From the IMG/VR virus record IMGVR_UViG_3300038629_000146, positions 1-43,589 of that record: DNA of 43,589 bases; one strand, written 5' to 3'. Source of the stretch: a virus. The position numbers and the translations under genes were made by a program. Numbering within the stretch: position 1 is the stretch's first letter; the number at the start of each line of letters is the position of its first letter. The notes beneath the pieces were generated by a model, which saw nothing but the letters and a program-made list of their open reading frames with translations, was not told the origin of the DNA and made no database searches. Shown here piece after piece: positions 6,393 through 14,270 of the stretch.

Positions 6393-6565
6393 TGGACGAT
6401 AAGAAACTCAAACAGATCGGCCACATCATCCGCTGGTCGTTGGAGTTGATTGTCATCTGGCTGTTCGCACTCCCGGAAACGGGGGTGTGGACGGCTTTCG
6501 TTTTTACGATGATAACTATAGGTATCGAGTGGGATCACATCGATCTGGAAGTTTGGAGAAAATAA
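6392..6565 (+). CDS. Small two-helix membrane protein in the counter-defence island
   Basis: Starts within the acb2 stop (TAATG). The 57 residues contain two hydrophobic segments (about 11-28, HIIRWSLELIVIWLFALP, and 31-46, VWTAFVFTMITIGIEW) joined by a short turn, with a charged tail. No family recognised. Its place between an Acb2-like and a Tad2 gene makes a role in countering membrane-acting defence effectors, or in superinfection exclusion, a reasonable guess but only that. Confidence 0.55.
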   Translation: MDDKKLKQIGHIIRWSLELIVIWLFALPETGVWTAFVFTMITIGIEWDHIDLEVWRK

Positions 6566-6581
6566 CGCAAAGGAGCGAAAG

Positions 6582-6809
6582 ATGGAAACGTTTGGAATCG
6601 GAAAAGCTGTAAAAGAAATGGAGAACGGCAGTCGCGTTTCTCGCGAAGGATGGAACGGGCCTGACCAGTACCTCGAACTGCAGGTGCCGGATGAGCACAG
6701 CAAGATGACGCTGCCGTACATCTACATCCGAACAGTGCAGGGAGATCTTGTACCTTGGCTCTGTTCGCAAACGGATATGTTGGCGAGAGACTGGTACGTC
6801 ACGGATTGA
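6582..6809 (+). CDS. tad2: Tad2-like anti-Thoeris protein (DUF2829)
   Basis: A 75-residue protein matching the DUF2829 pattern: REGWNG at 21-26, PYIYIRT at 45-51, PW at 58-59 and SQTDMLARDW at 62-71. DUF2829 includes Tad2, a phage protein that forms tetramers and sequesters the gcADPR signal made by Thoeris TIR enzymes; some relatives also bind other cyclic nucleotides. Full family length with no missing conserved block. AAAGGAG at 6569-6574 is a strong ribosome-binding site. The pairing with the acb2-like gene 190 bases upstream fits a counter-signalling island. Confidence 0.8.
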   Translation: METFGIGKAVKEMENGSRVSREGWNGPDQYLELQVPDEHSKMTLPYIYIRTVQGDLVPWLCSQTDMLARDWYVTD

Positions 6810-7018
6810 TGGAAGCGCAGATTCACGAACACGATAACTGGTGGTGGGCATGGACGCTCGCCCCCGGTTGGCCGCGTTTGAAATTTCACGCACACTTTAA
6901 AGAGAACGAACACGAACCAACGGTTCATCACTTCTGTGTCATGGGATTTGGGTACTCACTCGAAATTCGATGGGAACTACCTCGTTGGGAAAAAATTAGT
7001 CCGACAAAATTTTTCTAG
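6809..7018 (+). CDS. His/Trp-rich protein after tad2, 69 residues
   Basis: Begins in the tad2 stop (TGATG); a longer frame from a TTG at 6755 lies within tad2. The sequence is unusually rich in His, Trp and Phe (HDNWWWAWTLAPGWPR, HAHFKENEHEPTVHHFC). No signal peptide or membrane helix. I cannot name a family. Tight coupling to tad2 makes it a candidate for another counter-defence or metal-binding accessory protein. Confidence 0.55.
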   Translation: MEAQIHEHDNWWWAWTLAPGWPRLKFHAHFKENEHEPTVHHFCVMGFGYSLEIRWELPRWEKISPTKFF

Positions 7019-7030
7019 ATGTGCTATACT
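7001..7030 (+). promoter_or_regulatory. Sigma70-type promoter with extended -10
   Basis: CCGACA at 7001-7006 (4 of 6 match to TTGACA), an 18-base spacer and TATACT at 7025-7030 (5 of 6), preceded by TGC, an extended -10. Predicted start near 7037, a short leader with AAGGAG at 7049-7054, then the ATG at 7061. The spacer is A/T-rich. It is the best promoter match I found in the window. Confidence 0.65.
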
Positions 7031-7060
7031 AACGTTCCTGTGTAATTCAAGGAGCAGAGT

Positions 7061-7591
7061 ATGCCGACAGCTAGAGACTACGAACTCGTCGTAGAGAGAG
7101 TCTGGCGCGAAGGATCGACGTCAAGGCAACTACGTAACGTTCATCCAAACCTCGCCATGAATTTTGTGCGTGCGTTCTGGAGACAAGAGATGGGAGGCAA
7201 GTTCCCGTGGAGACTCCGCGTTGGTTCAGGCAATCGACGCACGTGGCTTGCTGACTTTGTGTTCACCGTCAACCCTGATCAGGGTTGGCACGACATCAAC
7301 CATGACATGAGTCACTTCATCGAACGTCGTAAGCATGGTGGTGCGCACACTGACTACCATGTACGACTGGAAGGTGCGGGAGCCAGACTGATCGTGCGCA
7401 GGTTCTTGCGCGATGAGCCCTACGTCGATCCCAAGAAAGGTCGTGACCGTGTTGCGGATCGTGCAGTCCGAGTGGACGCTGGAATCAAACGCTGGGACGC
7501 AAAGCTGAAGCGTGCGGTCAATGCGCTGAAGAAGCTCAAGAAACAACAACGTTACTATGATAAAGTTCTTGCTGAGCGCAACGCTCAATAA
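7061..7591 (+). CDS. Zincin-like protein with HDMSH motif
   Basis: A 176-residue protein with its own promoter and terminator. Residues 81-85 read HDMSH, an HDxxH variant of the HExxH zinc-peptidase motif, followed by HTDYH at 96-100 and Glu104, a layout (HDxSH, then HxxxHxxLE) that I have met in other unnamed phage proteins. The C-terminal 45 residues are a Lys-rich coiled coil (KLKRAVNALKKLKKQQRYY). Metal binding is likely; peptidase activity is uncertain because Glu is replaced by Asp. Target unknown. Confidence 0.5.
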   Translation: MPTARDYELVVERVWREGSTSRQLRNVHPNLAMNFVRAFWRQEMGGKFPWRLRVGSGNRRTWLADFVFTVNPDQGWHDINHDMSHFIERRKHGGAHTDYHVRLEGAGARLIVRRFLRDEPYVDPKKGRDRVADRAVRVDAGIKRWDAKLKRAVNALKKLKKQQRYYDKVLAERNAQ

Positions 7592-7617
7592 CTCCAACAG
7601 CCAGAACACACCATTCC

Positions 7618-7644
7618 GGGACTCCTAGCGAGTCCCTTCTTTTT
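7618..7644 (+). terminator. Intrinsic terminator after the zincin-like gene
   Basis: GGGACTC at 7618-7624 and GAGTCCC at 7630-7636 form a perfect 7-bp stem with a CTAGC loop, followed directly by TTCTTTTT (7637-7644). This closes the 7061 transcription unit and separates it from the packaging genes. Confidence 0.85.
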
Positions 7645-7656
7645 GGGCTAAGCTCG

Positions 7657-7673
7657 CCTGACCATGGGTCAGG
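7657..7673 (+). promoter_or_regulatory. Perfect palindrome with the terL start codon in its loop
   Basis: CCTGACC at 7657-7663 and GGTCAGG at 7667-7673 are exact reverse complements flanking ATG 7664-7666, the first codon of the large terminase. No Shine-Dalgarno sequence is visible upstream. The element could be an RNA hairpin limiting terminase translation or a protein-binding operator. Confidence 0.4.
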
Positions 7674-9259
7674 TCATCTCGCTAAACTTTGGTCTCGTCC
7701 ACCAACCTCCATCGTTTGATTACGACTTCGACTTCGATGATCTCGACGACGAGATAAAAGAACAACTCCCTGAGAACACTGCCGAGGTATTGCAGATGTT
7801 CTCGGAGGAGGATCTGCACTTCCTGCGCTGGCGTATCTGTTGGCAGCGCATGGCACGCGAAAAACAATTACCTCCCGAAGAATTTCTCAACATGGAGAAG
7901 TTCATCTGGCTGATTCGGTCAGGTCGTGGATTCGGTAAAACGCTTACAGGTGCAAACTGGATTGGTGAACAGGCGTGGATGGTTCCGAGTTTCTACGCAG
8001 TCATCTCGCCGACGCACGACGATGTTCGGTACACATGCTTTGAAGGTCCAACGGGCCTGTACTCAGTTATTCCTCCATCCCTCATCCATGATCGGAACCA
8101 AGCACTGCCGTCTGTCACGCTGAAGAACGGGTCTATCATTCGTGGGTTTGCGGGGGACACTCCCGAGCGTTTACGTGGACCGCAGCATGCAGCCATCTGG
8201 TGCGACGAGATTGCATCTTGGAAATACCCTCAGGAGGCATGGGACAACATCCTCTTTGGATTGCGTCTCGGTGATACTCCGCGCATCTGCGTAACGGGTA
8301 CTCCTAAGCCCACTCCGTTCGTGCGCAGGTTGCAAGCGGACAAGCGCACCATAGATGTCGTGGGATCTACCTATGAAAACCGCGATAACCTGACTGACTA
8401 CTTCTTCGATTCGATTGCCAAGTACGAGGGCACACGCGTTGGTCGGCAGGAGATCTGGGGTGAGGTACTGGACCCGGAAGAAGAAGGTTTCGTACAGCGC
8501 AGCCAGTGGCGCGTCTGGCCCAGTGATAAGCCCCTGCCGAAGTTCACTTACATTGTCATGTCTTATGATCCGGCGTTTACGGAGCGGAACTTCGATAAGC
8601 GGAAGCAGGAGAATGATCCAACAGCCTGTTCTGTATGGGGTGTCTTCATGCTGCCGCGAAAGAATAAGCCGCCTCTCCCTCAGGTGATCCTGCTGGACTG
8701 TTGGGAAGATTGGCTGGGGTTCCCGAACCTGATTCGTCGCATCAAGAAAGAAAGAAAGTATACCTACGGGGATGCCGATGAGCCGCTGATTAAGCCGGTA
8801 ATTATTTCAAAAGCTAGGCGCGTCAAACACCAAGGACGTCGTCCCGACATCATCTTGATTGAAGAGAAAGCCTCCGGCATCTCTCTACGTCAGCAGTTGC
8901 TCGAAGAGAATATCTTGACTCACGGCTACAATCCGGGTAATGAAGACAAGCTAACGAGACTTCATTATGTTTCACCGATGTTCGCGGCGGGCAGAATATG
9001 GGCAGTTGAGTCAGAGATCAATCCGGGGAACTTTAAGACATGGGCAGATCCTCTCATCTCCCAAGTGTGTTCGTACGTCGGGCCGGGGTCTATCGAGCGC
9101 GACGATTTGCTCGATTCTGCGACGCAGGGGCTGCGCTTACTCATGGATAAATTCTTCGGTCCCTTCACGGTGGTTGACACAACTGAGGACCGCGAACGAG
9201 CACGCGCCCGTGAGATAGCAGAGCGACGCCTTGGTAAACGTGAGAATCCATATGGCTGA
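7664..9259 (+). CDS. terL: Terminase large subunit
   Basis: The packaging motor, with an N-terminal ATPase and a C-terminal RNase H-type nuclease, that loads DNA into the prohead through the portal. Residues 85-93 RSGRGFGKT form the Walker A loop, 177-182 AIWCDE the Walker B with catalytic Glu, and 211-216 TGTPKP the coupling motif. Nuclease acids are expected at Asp302 (MSYDPAF), Glu400/401 (ILIEEKASG) and the Asp480-Asp484 segment (DDLLDSATQGL). Length 531 is normal. The start at 7664 includes an acidic N-terminal stretch; ATG 7796, with GAGG upstream, is an alternative. The small subunit is not adjacent but lies at 42397. Confidence 0.95.
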   Translation: MGQVISLNFGLVHQPPSFDYDFDFDDLDDEIKEQLPENTAEVLQMFSEEDLHFLRWRICWQRMAREKQLPPEEFLNMEKFIWLIRSGRGFGKTLTGANWIGEQAWMVPSFYAVISPTHDDVRYTCFEGPTGLYSVIPPSLIHDRNQALPSVTLKNGSIIRGFAGDTPERLRGPQHAAIWCDEIASWKYPQEAWDNILFGLRLGDTPRICVTGTPKPTPFVRRLQADKRTIDVVGSTYENRDNLTDYFFDSIAKYEGTRVGRQEIWGEVLDPEEEGFVQRSQWRVWPSDKPLPKFTYIVMSYDPAFTERNFDKRKQENDPTACSVWGVFMLPRKNKPPLPQVILLDCWEDWLGFPNLIRRIKKERKYTYGDADEPLIKPVIISKARRVKHQGRRPDIILIEEKASGISLRQQLLEENILTHGYNPGNEDKLTRLHYVSPMFAAGRIWAVESEINPGNFKTWADPLISQVCSYVGPGSIERDDLLDSATQGLRLLMDKFFGPFTVVDTTEDRERARAREIAERRLGKRENPYG

Positions 9260-9611
9260 TGAGTCTTCCGACCTCAAGCTCGACGTCCCCTACTTTATGC
9301 ATGAGCCTGTCCAGCATCTGAAAGCGATTAAGTGGTGTGACGGCCACTGGGCAGAGCTGATGTTCGCCTTGAGAGAGCGCGGTCTGGACGATCAGATTGC
9401 CGAGGATGCAGAAGAGTTAAATGCGAAGTTCGTGAGCGGTGAACTCGATCCGTGTTGGGAAGGCACCAACATGATCAACATGGGGGCACTGGAGATCTTC
9501 GGACCTGACAGGATCATCAAGGAAAATGCTGGGTGTCCGGTATGCGCATTCGCAAATATTATCCCCCATGTAGCTGACCTCATGGCGCGGAAATACGGGA
9601 GCGTCAACTGA
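9252..9611 (+). CDS. Hypothetical protein between terminase and portal
   Basis: A 119-residue protein starting at ATG 9252, overlapping terL by 8 bases and ending in the portal start (TGATG). It is acidic in the first half; near the C terminus it has CPVCAFANIIPH, a CxxC pair that might bind zinc with other residues. No family recognised. Its place between terL and the portal suggests a packaging or head function. Confidence 0.6.
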   Translation: MADESSDLKLDVPYFMHEPVQHLKAIKWCDGHWAELMFALRERGLDDQIAEDAEELNAKFVSGELDPCWEGTNMINMGALEIFGPDRIIKENAGCPVCAFANIIPHVADLMARKYGSVN

Positions 9612-12220
9612 TGCCACCGGAAGAAGTAGGTGCGGTCGAAACATTTGCTGATGTCCCTGATAAAGTAATCGACACTGACGACGGTGGTGCCATCGTAACC
9701 GTCGATGATGACGTTCCGAAGAGACCAGATCGTGCGTGGTATGAGAATATCGCGGATGACTTCGAAGACGGTGTTCTGGCGACAATTTGTACGCGCCTCA
9801 TGGAAGATCTCGCCCGAGATGGCAAGGCGCGAGAGAAACGAGAAAAAGATTACGAGGAAGCTATCAAGCGCACGGGACTGGGCAAGGAGACGCCCGGTGG
9901 CGCTGACTTCGAAGGCGCGTCCAAAGCAGTACATCCCATGCTTACTTCGGCGGTAGTGGACTTCCAATCGCGTGCAATCAAGGAACTGATGCCACCGAAT
10001 GGTCCGGTCAAGACCTACATCCCCGGTGACAATCCTGAGGTAGATCGCTTCAAGAAGGGTGATCGCATCAAGAACTACATGAACTGGCAGTTCTTGGAAC
10101 AAATGCCTGAATTCCGCACTGAGCTGGAACAGCTCCTATCACAACTTCCTTTGGGCGGCTCGCAGTACCTGCGACTTGTTTACGATGAACAAAAGAAACG
10201 TCCTGTCCCGGTGTATTGGCCCAGCGACGACGTTCTTATCCCCTACGCAGCTTCGAACTTTTACACCTCAGAGCGTTGCACCTTCGTTGAGCACGTTACT
10301 GAGTTTGAATTCAAGCAGCGTGTCAAAAGCAAAATGTACACTGACATCGGAGAGGTTCCCACTTCTGCGACTGCTACCGAAGAACCAACGCGACCTGCAA
10401 AAGCGACCGCTGCTGTGGAAGGTAAGGATCAGGTTGCACCCTACAACGAGGATGGACTGCGTAACGTCTACGAGGTCAACTGCTGGTCCGATGAGCTGGA
10501 CGAGAAGACCGGTTGGAGTCCGTATCGCATCACTATCGATGGTGCTGCCAGAAAAGTAGTTGCCGTCAATCGCAACTGGGAAGAAGAAGACGAGACTCAC
10601 CAGCCGCTGCACTGGGTCGTTGAGTTCCCGTTCATACCGTGGCGCGGAGCGTGCTCAATTGGTCTAGGCCAAATGATTGGCTCCCTGTCAGGTGCCGCGA
10701 CCGGTGCACTCCGTGCCCTCCTAGACACGGCACACATGAATAACATTCCCACCTTGCTACGACTCAAGGGGGCAAACTTCAGCGGACAGAGCAAAGAGCT
10801 ACGTGTCGCTGCAGTTACCGAGATCGAGGGCGGCATTGCCGGTGATGACATTCGTAAGCTCATCATGCCGGTGCCGTTCAATGAGCCGTCGCCCGTCCTG
10901 CTCGAACTGCTAGGTGTTGTTGACGGTCTCGGTAAAGGTGTCGTGCAGACGACCTTCGAGAAGTTGGGCGAGCAAAGTACTCAGATGCCGGTTGGAACGA
11001 CCCTTGCACTGATCGAAGAGGGCATGACCGTCTTCAGCGCAATTCATCTGCGCATGTTCCAAGCCATGACCATGGTCATAAAGATCCTGTGCCGGATCAA
11101 TCGGATGTACTTGGACGAAGAGGATCTTAAAGACGACGTTGGAACGACACTCGCTCATCGGAAAGATTTTGATCCGCCGCATGATGTCATGCCGGTTGCA
11201 GATCCGGAGATCTTTTCTGACGTTCAGCGCATGGCACAGCTGCAAGTTATTGCAGATCGTGCTGCAGCGATGCCTGAAGTTTACAACGTCAAGGAAGTCG
11301 AGAAGCGCATTCTCGAACGAACCAAAATTCCGAATCCTGACGAATTGCTTCTCCCTGATGACACACCAGAGGAGACGAACGCAGTTAATGAGAATGCAGC
11401 GATGTCCTTGGGCAGACCCGTTGCTGCATTCCCCGACCAAAATCATTTAGCGCATTTGCAGGTTCACTTGGACTACGCAATGTCGCCTCTCATGGGAATG
11501 AATCCCTTGATCGCTCCGCGCTTTATTCCGATGCTCATGGGTCACCTCGTTGAACACATCGCATTTTATTACGTCGAGTACAACGTTGACCTTCTGCAAG
11601 CTACGACGGGAATGGACGACGAGCGGCTGGGACAGATGATGAAGCTTCGAGATCCCGAAGTTCGTAAAGAGATGGATAAAAATCTCGCACTTCAGTCGCA
11701 GGCTGTGATTCCAGCGGTGGATAAAGTTCTGTCGGGTCTCCAGCCAATTATTCAGCAGCTGCAGCAGACCATGCAGGAACTGCAGCCAGAAGAGCCGCAG
11801 CCGCCGGTCGATCCGAATGCCATGGCAGCTATCGAGCAAGAGCGTGAAGCTGATCAAGCACGACATGAACGGGAGACCGAACGCACGCAGTTGACCCTCG
11901 TAGATAAGCGCGAGGAACGTGAACACGAGAAAGAAATGACCTTTATGGAGCTTGACGCTGAGGAGCGACAGAAGGCTTTAGATTTGGCACGTGATGATGC
12001 CCAGAAAGCTCAAGAGTACGCTGCTCGACTTGAAGAGATTATGGAGCGCGAACGTGGCGAAGACGAGCGTACTGAGATGGAAATAGCTTCGCGCGAGTTG
12101 ATGAATGCTGAGGACAATCTCACAGCACTTCAGATCGCAGGCGACAAGACAGTGACTGATCGGAAGAAGATCACGACCGGAGAGGGCAAAACGGACCCCC
12201 GGCCTCGCACGGATACCTAA
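9611..12220 (+). CDS. Portal protein, P22-type
   Basis: An 869-residue protein that forms the dodecameric ring at the capsid vertex through which DNA enters and leaves. It follows terL, has the size of the large P22-family portals, and shows their features as I know them: a helical N-terminal part (ENIADDFEDGVLATICTRLM, DFEGASKAVHPMLTSAVVDF), beta-rich wing segments around residues 190-330, and a Gly-rich helix region (GLGQMIGSLSGAATGALRAL). From about 735 to 850 it ends in a highly charged coiled coil, which may build a barrel extension or bind ejection proteins. Confidence 0.85.
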   Translation: MPPEEVGAVETFADVPDKVIDTDDGGAIVTVDDDVPKRPDRAWYENIADDFEDGVLATICTRLMEDLARDGKAREKREKDYEEAIKRTGLGKETPGGADFEGASKAVHPMLTSAVVDFQSRAIKELMPPNGPVKTYIPGDNPEVDRFKKGDRIKNYMNWQFLEQMPEFRTELEQLLSQLPLGGSQYLRLVYDEQKKRPVPVYWPSDDVLIPYAASNFYTSERCTFVEHVTEFEFKQRVKSKMYTDIGEVPTSATATEEPTRPAKATAAVEGKDQVAPYNEDGLRNVYEVNCWSDELDEKTGWSPYRITIDGAARKVVAVNRNWEEEDETHQPLHWVVEFPFIPWRGACSIGLGQMIGSLSGAATGALRALLDTAHMNNIPTLLRLKGANFSGQSKELRVAAVTEIEGGIAGDDIRKLIMPVPFNEPSPVLLELLGVVDGLGKGVVQTTFEKLGEQSTQMPVGTTLALIEEGMTVFSAIHLRMFQAMTMVIKILCRINRMYLDEEDLKDDVGTTLAHRKDFDPPHDVMPVADPEIFSDVQRMAQLQVIADRAAAMPEVYNVKEVEKRILERTKIPNPDELLLPDDTPEETNAVNENAAMSLGRPVAAFPDQNHLAHLQVHLDYAMSPLMGMNPLIAPRFIPMLMGHLVEHIAFYYVEYNVDLLQATTGMDDERLGQMMKLRDPEVRKEMDKNLALQSQAVIPAVDKVLSGLQPIIQQLQQTMQELQPEEPQPPVDPNAMAAIEQEREADQARHERETERTQLTLVDKREEREHEKEMTFMELDAEERQKALDLARDDAQKAQEYAARLEEIMERERGEDERTEMEIASRELMNAEDNLTALQIAGDKTVTDRKKITTGEGKTDPRPRTDT

Positions 12221-12294
12221 GGTAGGTTGATCCGAGATGCAGATGTATAACCGACAGAATTGTTCCGTGAGGACTCCATATTTAATGGGAGACG

Positions 12295-12531
12295 ATGATG
12301 GCAAACGACACAGGCAGTAAAGGCATGAGAAAGTACCCGAGTGGTCCGATTCACCAGCACAAGTCACTGGCGACGGGGTCTTCCCTGCAAAAAGCAGATA
12401 CGAAGAATCTCGGAGGCGAGGTAAATCTGAAGGGCGGAATGGGCAAAGGCGGCACAATTTCGTCCAGTGGCAGCACCGGAGGTCCGCGCGGAGGGTCACC
12501 TCCGAAGACGTCACGTTCGACACCCGCGTAA
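12295..12531 (+). CDS. Small Gly/Ser-rich hypothetical protein
   Basis: A 78-residue, basic and low-complexity protein (GGEVNLKGGMGKGGTIS, GGPRGGSPPKTS) with little hydrophobic content, so probably disordered. GGGAG at 12287 precedes a double ATG at 12295 and 12298. The 74 bases between the portal stop and this start hold no clear signal. Its place in the head cluster suggests a minor virion component. Confidence 0.55.
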   Translation: MMANDTGSKGMRKYPSGPIHQHKSLATGSSLQKADTKNLGGEVNLKGGMGKGGTISSSGSTGGPRGGSPPKTSRSTPA

Positions 12532-12543
12532 TTCAGGACTAAT

Positions 12544-12741
12544 ATGCCCGCCGAGACTGTGATTTTGCAGAGACTTCTGCAAAGGCTGAAGGAGGAGCAA
12601 GCCGCGTGCGTTAACTTGCTGGCGACACCGAAAGACAAATCAGCTTTCGGATACGGTGAAGCAAGTGGCATGTACCATGGCTTGTGTCGCGCCGAGCAGC
12701 TGTTCGAGGAAGTAGTCGGGGAAGAAGAAGACAGGATCTAA
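12544..12741 (+). CDS. Small helical phage protein, 65 residues
   Basis: Helical and acidic, with LQRLLQRLKEEQAACVNLL followed by DKSAFGYGEASGMYHGLCR; this pattern recurs in small phage proteins near head genes, but I know no function for it. AGGA precedes the ATG. The stop overlaps the groES-like gene as TAATG, coupling the two. Confidence 0.55.
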   Translation: MPAETVILQRLLQRLKEEQAACVNLLATPKDKSAFGYGEASGMYHGLCRAEQLFEEVVGEEEDRI

Positions 12742-13193
12742 TGATGGTTGCAAGTATGAGTGAACGAATCGCGCTGGACTACGACAATGTAGATCAAGCT
12801 TTTCCGGAAGTGGATGCGGGCTTGGTGCCGTTTGGCAGCAGAGTTTTGGTTCAAAAACGCTCGCCCAAAAAGCGCCTGAAGAGCGGAATCATTGTTCCAG
12901 ATGATGTCCGGGAGACTGAGTTTTGGAACACTCAGGTCGCTAAAGTCATCTTGCTTGGACCGGGTGCTTTCAAGAATCGCGACACTCTGGAGGTCTGGCC
13001 GGAAGGCGAGTGGGCACAGCCGGGAATGTATGTACGAGTTCCCAAGTACGGAGGCGACAAATGGTTCGTCGAAGTGCCTGAAGAAGAGGCGGAAAAAACA
13101 GGCGTCGATAAAGCGTGCTTCGTGCTCTTCAACGATTTGGATCTGAGTGGTCAAATCACGTGTAACCCAATGGATGTAATCGCTTATCTGTAG
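12741..13193 (+). CDS. Phage GroES-like co-chaperonin
   Basis: About 150 residues; from residue 28 it follows the GroES fold: VPFGSRVLVQKR (strand 1), a basic loop, SGIIVPD at 48-54 (end of the mobile loop that docks on GroEL), VAKVILLGPGA at 67-76, and PGMYVRVPKYGG at 94-105, ending FVLFNDLDLSGQI. It is longer than bacterial GroES (about 95) because of an N-terminal extension and two inserts. Phage co-chaperonins such as T4 gp31 replace GroES so that host GroEL can fold capsid protein. The position just before scaffold and capsid genes supports this. ATGs at 12741, 12744 and 12756 are possible starts. Confidence 0.8.
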   Translation: MMVASMSERIALDYDNVDQAFPEVDAGLVPFGSRVLVQKRSPKKRLKSGIIVPDDVRETEFWNTQVAKVILLGPGAFKNRDTLEVWPEGEWAQPGMYVRVPKYGGDKWFVEVPEEEAEKTGVDKACFVLFNDLDLSGQITCNPMDVIAYL

Positions 13194-13203
13194 GAGATAA
13201 AGC

Positions 13204-14268
13204 ATGCCACCTGAAGAAAAAGATATTGAAGACGTCAAAGACGGCGAGAAGGAAGAAGAATACGTTGCCGTAGAGGATGACGCTGCAGGGGCTCCGCCTG
13301 ACGACGGCGAGAAAGAAGGCGACGAAGAGGGCGAAGGCGCAGGCGAGGACGAGGGCGAGGGCGAAGGCGAAGGTGAGGCCGACGACAAGCGTCTTGCTGC
13401 TGATCAGGAAGATGAGGACGAGGGCGATAAGAAAGCTCGACGTAAAGTCGAGAACAAAAACCGTCGTAAGCGTCAGAAGGATGCACGGGATCGTACTGAA
13501 CGCGAACTGAATTTTCTCCGTACTCGGAATCAAGATCTGGAACAACGTTTCAGTCGCTTCGAGCAGGAGACGGATGCACGTGTCACTGGCAGCGAGATTG
13601 CCAACGTAGACGGTGCTATTAACAAGGCTCGTGCAGATCTGCAGCTTGCCAACACCGTTATTCAACAGGCTGTCGATCAAAACGATGGTAAAAACCTTGC
13701 GGAAGCGCTCGATCATCGTGACACTATTCGCGACAATCTTCGCGATCTTAATGAAGCTAAAAGCTATCTATCCACTACGCGTCGAAGTGGCGGAGACGCC
13801 ATACAGCAGCAATTAGATCCGCGACACGTTGCGCATGCGCAGTCTTTCATGATAGATAACGACTGGTGGGACCCGTCTGGACGTGACGAAGATTCTGTTA
13901 AGGTTTTGGAGATTGATCGTGCACTGGTCACGGAAGGATTTGACCCGACACAAAAAGATTATTGGGACGAGTTAAGAACTCGTACCGAAGCAGCATTACC
14001 GAAACGGTTTGATACCCGAAGCGGTGACCGTGGTGACGATTCTGGAGATGCGGGGTCCGGTAACGGGCAACAACCTTCGAATAAGAACCGTGGACCCTCA
14101 TTTCGAACCGGTGGACGTGAACGTCCACTGAAGAAGAACGAAGTTTACATCAGCCCGGAGCGTAAATCCGCAATGGAAGAAGCTGGTGTGTGGGACGATC
14201 CAGTGCTCCGCAACAAGTACCTGAAGGCGTACGCAACTTACGACACTTCGGCAGCGGAGGGAGCATAA
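13204..14268 (+). CDS. Scaffolding protein (acidic, coiled-coil)
   Basis: A 354-residue protein between the portal and capsid genes. The first 75 residues are extremely acidic (a Glu/Gly tract), residues 75-190 form a charged coiled coil (RTERELNFLRTRNQDLEQRF), and the C-terminal third is basic with a Gly/Ser-rich linker. This layout, acidic and helical with a basic capsid-binding tail, is typical of scaffolds that guide capsid assembly and then leave. TAGGAG precedes the ATG at good distance. Assignment rests on composition and position. Confidence 0.7.
   Translation: MPPEEKDIEDVKDGEKEEEYVAVEDDAAGAPPDDGEKEGDEEGEGAGEDEGEGEGEGEADDKRLAADQEDEDEGDKKARRKVENKNRRKRQKDARDRTERELNFLRTRNQDLEQRFSRFEQETDARVTGSEIANVDGAINKARADLQLANTVIQQAVDQNDGKNLAEALDHRDTIRDNLRDLNEAKSYLSTTRRSGGDAIQQQLDPRHVAHAQSFMIDNDWWDPSGRDEDSVKVLEIDRALVTEGFDPTQKDYWDELRTRTEAALPKRFDTRSGDRGDDSGDAGSGNGQQPSNKNRGPSFRTGGRERPLKKNEVYISPERKSAMEEAGVWDDPVLRNKYLKAYATYDTSAAEGA
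13321..13377 (+). repeat. Degenerate GAGGGC/GAAGGC hexamer repeat coding Glu-Gly
   Basis: A tract of repeated GAGGGC or GAAGGC units encodes a Glu-Gly string within the scaffold N terminus. Such tracts change length easily by slippage, so neighbouring strains may differ here. Confidence 0.7.
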
Positions 14269-14270
14269 TC

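Noticed and set aside
12237-12320. 27-codon frame between portal and the Gly/Ser-rich gene
   Set aside because: Weak ribosome-binding site, runs into the next gene in another frame, and no sign of selection.
13321-13377. CRISPR-like or regulatory short repeats
   Set aside because: They are in-frame Glu-Gly codons of the scaffold; no spacer structure. No CRISPR array was seen anywhere in the window.
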